DNA of 19,389 bases from Candidatus Cloacimonadota bacterium. GTDB taxonomy: Bacteria; Cloacimonadota; Cloacimonadia; JGIOTU-2. Positions 8,313 to 15,072 of this stretch are shown here, piece by piece (within the stretch, counting starts at the first letter, position 1; each line of letters opens with the position of its first letter). The translations under genes were made by a program, and so were the position numbers. The notes beneath the pieces are model-generated. The model did no database searches, was not told the DNA's origin, and saw nothing but the letters and a program-made list of their open reading frames with translations. The stretch lies in NCBI GenBank assembly GCA_011043895.1, contig DRBZ01000084.1, positions 1 to 19,389 on the forward strand. The letters run 5' to 3'.

Positions 8313-9953
8313 ATGGCTAAACAGCTTGAATTTGGACATGAAGCCAGAGAAAATCTTAAGCGTGGTGTAGATCTTCTTGCTAATGCAGTGAAAACGACAC
8401 TCGGACCACGCGGTCGTAATGTTGTGCTCGAAAAGAGCTTCGGTTCTCCCACTATTACTAACGATGGAGTAACCATAGCAAAGGAAATTGAACTTGAGGA
8501 CAAATATGAAAACATGGGTGCTCAGATGGTGAAAGAAGTCGCCACAAAGACACACGATGTTGCAGGTGATGGAACTACCACTGCAACCCTTCTTGCCCAG
8601 GCAATTATTCATGAAGGATTTAAACATGTCACTGCTGGAATCAATCCAATGTTCATGAAACGCGGTTTGATGAAAGCTGCCGAAGTGGTAGTAGAAAAAA
8701 TCGAGAAAATTAGCAAACCGATCAAGACTTCAAGCGAAGTCGAGCAGATTGCAACGATCTCCGCAAACAATGATGAGGAGATTGGAAAACTCATTGCAGA
8801 TGCGATGGAAATGGTTGGAAATGAAGGCGTGATAAATGTCGAAGAATCCAAGACAATGAAAACCTATCTCGAAAAAGTTGAAGGTATGCAATTCGATAGA
8901 GGATATCTTTCACCATATTTTGTGACTGATACTGATAAGATGGTCGCAGAACTTGAAGATGCATATTTGCTTCTTCTCGATAAGAAGATCTCAGTTATGA
9001 AAGACCTCCTTCCTATACTTCAGGAAGTATCCCAGACAGGCAAACCTCTCCTTATCATTGCTGAGGATGTTGAAGGTGAAGCACTGGCCACACTTGTGGT
9101 GAATAAACTTCGAGGAACACTGAATGTATGCGCAGTAAAAGCTCCTGGCTTTGGTGACAGAAGAAAAGAGATGCTTCAGGATATTGCTATTTTGACTGGT
9201 GGCACTGTTATCTCTGAAGAAGTAGGTCTTAAACTTGAAAATACGAAAATTCACGATCTTGGGATTGCCAAAAAGGTGATCGTTGATAAAGAAAATACAA
9301 CAATTCGTGAAGGAAAAGGTGCAGAAAAAGATCTTCAAGGTAGAATTAAACAGATAAAACAGCAAATCGAAGATACAACCTCAGACTATGACAAAGAGAA
9401 GCTTCAAGAGCGTCTTGCAAAACTTTCCGGTGGTGTTGCCGTTCTCAATATTGGTGCTGCAACTGAAACAGAAATGAAAGAGAAGAAACACCGTGTGGAT
9501 GATGCACTCCAGGCAACTCGTGCAGCAGTCGAGGAAGGTATCGTGATCGGTGGTGGATGCGCCCTGCTTCGTGCAGCAAATGCTATTGATACGCTGAAAC
9601 TTGAGAATGAAGCTCAAATTGGTGCTGATATACTTAAAAAAGCACTTGAAAAGCCAGTCTATCAGATCGCGAAGAATGCCGGATTTGCCGGAGATGTGGT
9701 TGTAGAAAAGCTGCAGACCAACAAAGATGAGAAAATCGGCTTTAATGCTGCGAAACGTGAATACTCAGATCTTATGGCAGATGGAGTGATCGATCCTGCC
9801 AAGGTAACTCGTTCTGCAGTTCAGAATGCTTGCAGTATTGCAGGATTATTCCTCACAACAGAATGTATCGTTTCTGATGTACCAGAAAAAGAAGATAAGA
9901 TGCCAGCCATGCCACCAGGCGGTGGAATGGGCGGTATGGGTGGAATGTATTAA
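8313..9953 (+). CDS. groEL: Chaperonin GroEL (60 kDa, Cpn60)
   Basis: This subunit of the tetradecameric folding chamber acts in the cytoplasm on unfolded proteins with the GroES lid. The 546 residues are standard length. Visible features are the N-terminal TTLGPRGRNVVLEKSFGSPTITNDGVT, the ATP-binding GDGTTTATLLAQ (around residue 86), RVDDALQATRAAVEEG with the catalytic-type Asp, GIVIGGGCALLRA, and the C-terminal Gly-Gly-Met tail (GGGMGGMGGMY). AGGAGG (8303-8308) lies 4 bases before the ATG. It is the second gene of an operon after clpB, and a terminator follows closely. No groES lies on either side, which is atypical because groES usually precedes groEL. The co-chaperonin must be encoded elsewhere. 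Confidence 0.98.
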   Translation: MAKQLEFGHEARENLKRGVDLLANAVKTTLGPRGRNVVLEKSFGSPTITNDGVTIAKEIELEDKYENMGAQMVKEVATKTHDVAGDGTTTATLLAQAIIHEGFKHVTAGINPMFMKRGLMKAAEVVVEKIEKISKPIKTSSEVEQIATISANNDEEIGKLIADAMEMVGNEGVINVEESKTMKTYLEKVEGMQFDRGYLSPYFVTDTDKMVAELEDAYLLLLDKKISVMKDLLPILQEVSQTGKPLLIIAEDVEGEALATLVVNKLRGTLNVCAVKAPGFGDRRKEMLQDIAILTGGTVISEEVGLKLENTKIHDLGIAKKVIVDKENTTIREGKGAEKDLQGRIKQIKQQIEDTTSDYDKEKLQERLAKLSGGVAVLNIGAATETEMKEKKHRVDDALQATRAAVEEGIVIGGGCALLRAANAIDTLKLENEAQIGADILKKALEKPVYQIAKNAGFAGDVVVEKLQTNKDEKIGFNAAKREYSDLMADGVIDPAKVTRSAVQNACSIAGLFLTTECIVSDVPEKEDKMPAMPPGGGMGGMGGMY

Positions 9954-9976
9954 TATTCCCCTTATATGACTATATT

Positions 9977-10006
9977 AAAGCATCCGTCTTATACGGGTGC
10001 TTTTTT
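9977..10006 (+). terminator. Intrinsic terminator of clpB-groEL
   Basis: AAAGCATCCGT (9977-9987) pairs with ACGGGTGCTTT (9993-10003) over 11 pairs with one wobble and a 5-base loop, with T-run to 10006. It starts 24 bases after the groEL stop. Confidence 0.9.
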
Positions 10007-10052
10007 ATTGCATTCAAATTTGACAGATTTTAGATATTACATGATTTTAGTG

Positions 10053-10072
10053 TATAATTACAAAAAAAGGAG
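10053..10072 (+). promoter_or_regulatory. Candidate -10 box and ribosome binding site of the T9SS-cargo gene
   Basis: TATAAT at 10053-10058 is a perfect -10 hexamer. The only TTGACA upstream (10020-10025) is 27 bases away, too far for a standard -35. AAGGAG at 10067-10072 lies 6 bases before the ATG at 10079. If TATAAT is the -10, the leader would be very short, so the promoter assignment is weak while the ribosome binding site is sound. Confidence 0.4.
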
Positions 10073-10078
10073 TCTAAC

Positions 10079-12976
10079 ATGAAAAAAACTTTTTTGATTA
10101 TTTTTGCTGTAATAGTGCTTCCTATATGCCTTTTTGCAGCACGCGAATGGACAGTAGTGGCTCAGTATCCTATCCCGGAAAGCTCGTCAGGGCTTGCGTG
10201 GGATGGTACCTATCTTTACAGCGGAATTTATGGATCAAACGGAGGAGATGTTTACAGGATTGATCCTGACGATGGTTCGTATTCACTGCTTTTTACCGGT
10301 TCTCAGGGAGATGCTTATGGCATGACCTATGATGGGCAATATTTAGTAGTTGTTGATCATCAAACGGGGATAAGTGCTCCAGCTATTGCTATGAAGTATA
10401 CGTTAACCGGCACATTGATGGGGCAGTTTGATCTCCCAGATCATTATATGTCCGGTATTGCATACGACAATGGTGATTATTGGTGTTCTACCTATTATGA
10501 TCCTGATGGATGGATCTATAAGATAACCGAGTCGGGTACTATCCTTAGCAGTTTTGCTGCACCAGATGATCAACCATGGGATCTTTGTATAGAGAACGGA
10601 AATCTGTGGATGGTGGATTACTGGGGTGATGCACTGTATGCAATTGATCCCAATACAGGTACGCTAATGGAAACTCATCCTTCCGAGCACAGTGATCCGG
10701 CTGGAGTTGTGTATGATGGACAATATCTTTGGTACTGTGATAATGGATCCGATTATGATAATGATTGGCTTTACAAGATCGATCTTGGAGGTGCTGGTAC
10801 TCCTGTGATAAGCGTGCCAAATACACAATATCCTTTTGGAACTGTAACAGTTGGAGAATCTGCCTTTTGGAATTGCTATGTGTACAGTGTGGGTACCGGT
10901 GATCTTGAAATAACTGATGTTACTCTGTCAGGACAAAATGCCTCGGATGTTTCTTTCGATTTCGACCTGCCAGTAACCCTCCCACCAGGAGATAATACAT
11001 ATATTCCTTTTACCTATGCTCCCGACCAGGCAAGCACACTCAATTGTACTGCAACTATCTATTCAAATGATCCTCTTACACCACAAGTTCAGGTGACACT
11101 CACCGGTAATGCAGTTAATCCAGGACCGTATATACATATACCTACCGATACACATGATTGGGGAACCGTCCGAGCGAATTCTATGAGCCGATGGTATATT
11201 CAGGTGCAGAATATTGGAGATGAAGACCTTACAATAAGTAATGCCTATTCAAGTGATCCCACTCACTTTATCATGGATGATGGTTTGGAATTTCCTATCG
11301 AATTAAGTCCTCTTGAAACGACTGAGATCGGTGTTTGGTTCTCTCCTGCTGCCGGTGTTTATTATACAGAAACTATTTCAATTGATAGTAACGATCCCGC
11401 TCATCCCTGCACGCAGGTAACAGTGGCGGGTGAGGGAGATACTGCAGAATATCCAATTGGTGAACAGCTTTGGTATTACTATATTTCAACTAGCTGGGAT
11501 AACAGTGTTAAAGCTATTGCTTCAATTCCCGATATAAATGGAGATGGTATTGATGATGTCATTGTGTGTTCTGAAGATTATTATATACGTTGTTTTAATG
11601 GTAATTCATGCGGACTTGCAGATGTACTCTGGGAGTTGGAAATCCCTAGTGGTTCATTGAGTTATCAGAACGAACTTGATATTATAAAAGACGTCAATGG
11701 GGATGGTTATCTTGATGTGGTAGTTGGTACACCGTGGGGAGATCGTTCAATTCATGCTATTAGCGGTAAGACTGGTGAAATTATCTGGACTCATGACACT
11801 CATGAATACGGAGGTGGAGGTTGGGTTTACCAGGTGGATTGCGAATTTGATTACAACGGAGATGGCATAGTCGATGTACTTGCTGCGACGGGGGATGATG
11901 GTGATACTCACACAGGTCCACAGCGTGTGTATTGTCTTGATGGAACAGATGGTGAGTCGATCTGGGAATTCTTCGTGCCGGGTCCTAAATTCTCTGTGAT
12001 CGGTATTAAAGATGTTAATAACGACGATATCCCTGATGTCGTTGCAGGCGCATCTGATCAAAGCGAATTAAATGGAACAGTCTATGGCATCAATGGCGCA
12101 AATGGTAGTCAACTCTGGTCTTACGGAGTTTCGGGCTCATCAGTATGGGCATTAGCTCAACTCGATGATATAAACGATGATGGTTTCAAAGATATTGCTG
12201 CAGGAGATTTCTCCGGACACTTCTACTATTTAAGTGGTGCAAATGGCAGTGTCATTGATCAAGGATTTATGGGAAGCGTTCTCATACTCAGATATGATGT
12301 ACTCGATGATGTGAATGGAGATGGGTACAAGGACATTATTCCGGGACATAGCGGATATAACGGTGTCATCTATAATGGGTATGATGCAAGCGCAGTGTGG
12401 GCAATTGGACTTGTGGATAAATCCTGGAATGTAGCCCGCATAGAGGATATATCCGGAGATGGAATCAATGATGTAATTATAGGCACATTATATAGTAATA
12501 ACTGGTGTTATTATATGAACGGTACAAACGGTGATATCCTTGATTCATTCAATTTTGGCCCTGCAGTAGATGGCTTGAATTCTATACCAGATATAGTTGG
12601 AGATAATTCCATGGAAATGGTTGTGGGTGGAAGAGATGGAACCCTGAAATGTTATTCAGGGGGATTAAACTCAATCGTCTCAATCGATGAACCTGTACCT
12701 ACAAATACGATTCTAACTGAAAATTACCCTAATCCATTTTCCGTTAACACAACAATTTCATTTGCCAAGCCGGCTGGTTTGAATGCACAAACAACGATTA
12801 GGATATATAATGTCATCGGACAGTTGGTAAATGTGTACACACTTGAACCGACTCAAACAACATTTGTATGGAATGGAAAGGATAAATCGAATTCTGAGGT
12901 TGCTTCTGGTGTTTACTTCTATAAGATAAGTTCTGGCTCATTTACCACTACATCAAAAATGATAATGATAAAATAA
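10079..12976 (+). CDS. Secreted multi-domain protein with propeller-like, ASH and FG-GAP repeats and a T9SS sorting domain
   Basis: The 965-residue protein has a signal peptide (MKKTFLIIFAVIVLPICLFAA). Residues ~22-240 carry about five units of the form G-x-x-YDGQYLW...LYKID...G, like a beta-propeller. Residues ~245-345 and ~350-452 are two ASH/choice-of-anchor-D-type beta domains (PFGTVTVGES, HDWGTVRANS, each ending ...SNDPxxPxxQVTLTG). Eight FG-GAP/VCBS units follow from about residue 484 to 870, 46-54 residues apart, each with a DxNGDGxxD-type calcium loop followed by a segment like YCLDGTDGESIWE. From residue 881, ENYPNPF...GVYFYKI...TTSKMIMIK is a T9SS type A sorting domain, predicting outer-membrane export by the type IX system and surface retention or release. 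No catalytic motif is seen. An adhesin or structural surface role is plausible but is inference. Confidence 0.88.
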   Translation: MKKTFLIIFAVIVLPICLFAAREWTVVAQYPIPESSSGLAWDGTYLYSGIYGSNGGDVYRIDPDDGSYSLLFTGSQGDAYGMTYDGQYLVVVDHQTGISAPAIAMKYTLTGTLMGQFDLPDHYMSGIAYDNGDYWCSTYYDPDGWIYKITESGTILSSFAAPDDQPWDLCIENGNLWMVDYWGDALYAIDPNTGTLMETHPSEHSDPAGVVYDGQYLWYCDNGSDYDNDWLYKIDLGGAGTPVISVPNTQYPFGTVTVGESAFWNCYVYSVGTGDLEITDVTLSGQNASDVSFDFDLPVTLPPGDNTYIPFTYAPDQASTLNCTATIYSNDPLTPQVQVTLTGNAVNPGPYIHIPTDTHDWGTVRANSMSRWYIQVQNIGDEDLTISNAYSSDPTHFIMDDGLEFPIELSPLETTEIGVWFSPAAGVYYTETISIDSNDPAHPCTQVTVAGEGDTAEYPIGEQLWYYYISTSWDNSVKAIASIPDINGDGIDDVIVCSEDYYIRCFNGNSCGLADVLWELEIPSGSLSYQNELDIIKDVNGDGYLDVVVGTPWGDRSIHAISGKTGEIIWTHDTHEYGGGGWVYQVDCEFDYNGDGIVDVLAATGDDGDTHTGPQRVYCLDGTDGESIWEFFVPGPKFSVIGIKDVNNDDIPDVVAGASDQSELNGTVYGINGANGSQLWSYGVSGSSVWALAQLDDINDDGFKDIAAGDFSGHFYYLSGANGSVIDQGFMGSVLILRYDVLDDVNGDGYKDIIPGHSGYNGVIYNGYDASAVWAIGLVDKSWNVARIEDISGDGINDVIIGTLYSNNWCYYMNGTNGDILDSFNFGPAVDGLNSIPDIVGDNSMEMVVGGRDGTLKCYSGGLNSIVSIDEPVPTNTILTENYPNPFSVNTTISFAKPAGLNAQTTIRIYNVIGQLVNVYTLEPTQTTFVWNGKDKSNSEVASGVYFYKISSGSFTTTSKMIMIK

Positions 12977-12994
12977 AACAGGTTATTTAAAAAT

Positions 12995-13028
12995 AAAGCC
13001 ACGCTCAATCAAGAACGTGGCTTTTTTT
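12995..13028. terminator. Bidirectional intrinsic terminator between convergent genes
   Basis: AAAGCCACG (12995-13003) pairs with CGTGGCTTT (13016-13024) as a perfect 9-bp stem with a 12-base loop, followed by T to 13028. On the minus strand the stem is followed by TTTATTTTT, so it can serve both the T9SS-cargo gene and the LruC gene. Confidence 0.88.
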
Positions 13029-13045
13029 ATTGAAGTAAATATTTC

Positions 13046-14761
13046 TTATTCTGGTACTTGATAAATCAGATCTTCATTTTGATATCCTGGAAGATCAAGA
13101 TACCAATCTTCATAATCTCCACCATCACTTACCACCCAATCAACAAAATAATTAAAGGCATCTGAAATTTGAGTGCGTTCGATTGCATAATCAGAACTTT
13201 CTGCAAGAAGGACAGCCCAGGGAAGATAATTCTCAGTTCTGAAGTAAATCCCTTCTCCGGGATCAGTTGCGTCATCTCCAGTATCGAAAAGCGCGGTGTT
13301 CATCAGTGTTGTGTATGGATAATCCGGCAAATGTATTTCATGGCTTCTCACACCATTCTGAGTAAGGAATGGATTGAATGGTGCTTGATACCAAGGTACT
13401 ACAACCTTATCTTCTTTCCATAACTGCTTCATTGGAACTGTTACAGACCACGTAACAGTAGGAATAAAAGGATAGGGGGGATAGGTATTAATCCAGTCAC
13501 CACCAGTTACACCAAAGACCTGGCGGTGATTATTAAAGAAAATGACTGTTTGCTCATCTGTATCTGCATAAGCAAGTCCAATATCATCTACGATAGGTCC
13601 ATCAACTTCCCAAAAATCTGGATATTGAATTGCAAAGCCATTGCTCAAAAATCCTGCACCAGCAGCCCGAAGATAGAAGTTATTTATTACTTCCACAATT
13701 TCCCAATCAGCATTATAAACCTCGATTACATTATAATCAAGAACAAGATCATTCATGTCATAATCACCTTTAATAGGCCAAAGATCTTCCCACATGAATG
13801 TACCATATTGTCCTTCAGCAGGTGTGTATTGATTGAAAGCTCGGTCAGAATCATCAGGATAATCATCCCAATCATCAGTCACGCCATCACCATCACTGTC
13901 ATTACAGGTAGGTGTATAGTCAACATCAAATGTCACTTCTCCGATTTTATTCGCTGCTTTTGCCTGTATAGTGATTTCTGTCATTGCAGCAGCATCTGAA
14001 GTGGGAATTTTATAAATAAAGTAACTGTAATTACCATTCTTAGGTCCTTCACCAATTGTTTCATATTTAATACTATAATATGGGTTATTTGCTGGGCTTT
14101 CAATAGTATATCTGTAACCATGTGAACGGTACGTTGCACCATCAAGAGGTTGAGAAGGAACTACGCCAGCAGGTAAACTAATAGCAACTCGACTTAGAGC
14201 TCTGTTATTATAGTTTCTCACCTTAAATTTTACAGTAGTAGTTCCATTACAATTATCTTCCATATCATAGAAATAAAATCTGAATCCATTATCATTTTGG
14301 GCAACATAATCACATTTGAGACCTTTTGGGGTTTCATAGGTCGGCGGAATACAAACAAAAGTATCAATGATTGAACCTTCTGTTTCATTCTCTGCGTTGA
14401 TCCAGACCTTCTGGATAATATCACCTGACTTAATAAAAAGTTCCTTGTAATAGGATGGTAACACGAGAGTTTGATTAACCATAGCATTTTCATCTGCTCT
14501 GCTTGAAATAATCTTCATAGTTCCCTTTGCATCAGGATCATCTTTCCAGATTTCAAAACCAGCCAAAGGCATAGGGAATCCATATTGATCAATTGCTGCT
14601 AATTGAAAATCTACCATCCTGGTAGTGTTGAATTGAAAATCAGGACTAGCAACCAGATCATCCATATTGTCTGTATCAGTAGTATCAGATTTGAATAAGT
14701 TACAACCTCCTAATGAAAGAATCAGTAATGCAAAAAATACTAGGATCAAGTACTTTTTCAT
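13046..14761 (-). CDS. LruC-domain-containing lipoprotein
   Basis: The 571-residue protein starts MKKYLILVFFALLILSLGGC; LGGC is a lipobox with lipidated Cys20, so it should sit on the outer or inner membrane facing the periplasm or surface. A Ser/Asp/Thr linker follows. The middle part (~residues 130-285) looks like beta-sandwich material (VKFKVRNYNNRALSRVAISLP). Around residue 287, DSDGDGVTDDWDDYPDDSDRA is a thrombospondin type 3-like calcium loop. It leads into the LruC domain (DUF4842): YGTFMWEDLWPIKGDYDMNDLVLDYN through the C-terminal FNYFVDWVVSDGGDYEDWYLD. The domain is named after a Leptospira lipoprotein and its biochemical role is unknown. AGGAGG (14767-14772) lies 5 bases before the chosen ATG; an upstream in-frame start would spoil the signal peptide. 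The gene stands alone and converges on the preceding gene. Confidence 0.88.
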   Translation of the reverse strand: MKKYLILVFFALLILSLGGCNLFKSDTTDTDNMDDLVASPDFQFNTTRMVDFQLAAIDQYGFPMPLAGFEIWKDDPDAKGTMKIISSRADENAMVNQTLVLPSYYKELFIKSGDIIQKVWINAENETEGSIIDTFVCIPPTYETPKGLKCDYVAQNDNGFRFYFYDMEDNCNGTTTVKFKVRNYNNRALSRVAISLPAGVVPSQPLDGATYRSHGYRYTIESPANNPYYSIKYETIGEGPKNGNYSYFIYKIPTSDAAAMTEITIQAKAANKIGEVTFDVDYTPTCNDSDGDGVTDDWDDYPDDSDRAFNQYTPAEGQYGTFMWEDLWPIKGDYDMNDLVLDYNVIEVYNADWEIVEVINNFYLRAAGAGFLSNGFAIQYPDFWEVDGPIVDDIGLAYADTDEQTVIFFNNHRQVFGVTGGDWINTYPPYPFIPTVTWSVTVPMKQLWKEDKVVVPWYQAPFNPFLTQNGVRSHEIHLPDYPYTTLMNTALFDTGDDATDPGEGIYFRTENYLPWAVLLAESSDYAIERTQISDAFNYFVDWVVSDGGDYEDWYLDLPGYQNEDLIYQVPE

Positions 14762-14766
14762 GAGTA

Positions 14767-14772
14767 CCTCCT
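14767..14772 (-). promoter_or_regulatory. Ribosome binding site fixing the LruC lipoprotein start
   Basis: AGGAGG on the minus strand lies 5 bases ahead of the ATG at 14761, and the lipoprotein signal peptide begins there. This rules out the in-frame start at 14806. Confidence 0.85.
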
Positions 14773-14990
14773 GTTTATGATGCATAAAATCAATAAAATA
14801 TAACATATTTTGTCAACATTTACAAGTTTTATCATTTTGGTTAAACTAAAATTTCTCCAAAACTTTACAATTATTTATACACCCATAACTTATATAAAAA
14901 AATTTACTTTTAGGAGAAAAGACATATTGAAAAGAGGAAAGAAGTTGATCTAATATTATGAAGTTTCAATCCCGACGACAAGGTAAATTA

Positions 14991-15004
14991 CGGATTAAAA
15001 TCCG
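14991..15004. repeat. Short inverted repeat in the M16 peptidase leader
   Basis: CGGAT and ATCCG pair around a TAAA loop as a 5-bp hairpin. It is preceded by GGTAAAT (14982-14988), which occurs again at 15044-15050 in the second hairpin, suggesting that the two may be related units. Confidence 0.4.
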
Positions 15005-15019
15005 ATATTATTTCAGAGA

Positions 15020-15050
15020 ATTTAATCTACGAGATAATCTCGTGGTAAAT
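15020..15050. promoter_or_regulatory. Stable hairpin just upstream of the M16 peptidase ribosome binding site
   Basis: CTACGAGA (15027-15034) pairs with TCTCGTGG (15038-15045) over 8 pairs with one wobble and a 3-base loop. The stem extends by ATTTA (15020-15024) with TAAAT (15046-15050) after a 2-base bulge. It ends 6 bases before the AAGGA that serves the gene and could influence message stability or translation. No known riboswitch or thermometer class is recognised. Confidence 0.45.
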
Positions 15051-15072
15051 CAAAAAAAGGAATTTTAATCAT

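Larger units (their letters stand above)
14773..15072. other. Divergent intergenic region between the LruC and M16 peptidase genes
   Basis: About 300 AT-rich bases carry the control regions of two divergent genes. On the minus strand a TTGACA lies at 14811-14816 without a good -10 at standard spacing. Toward the peptidase gene there are two hairpins (14991-15004 and 15020-15050). An 11-base stretch GTTTCAATCCC (14963-14973) resembles part of a CRISPR repeat but occurs once. AAGGA at 15057-15061 is the ribosome binding site of the peptidase gene. Confidence 0.5.

Noticed and set aside
8256..9617. Several minus-strand frames inside groEL, and similar ones inside other large genes
   Set aside because: They are shadows of conserved coding sequence on the opposite strand, without start signals or recognisable protein features.
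10020..10058. TTGACA and TATAAT upstream of the T9SS-cargo gene as a matched promoter pair
   Set aside because: The spacer is 27 bases, well beyond the 16-18 usual for sigma-70 promoters. Only the -10-like box was kept, at low confidence.
14963..14973. GTTTCAATCCC, similar to the core of many CRISPR repeats
   Set aside because: It occurs once only, with no second copy at 60-75 base spacing and no cas genes nearby.
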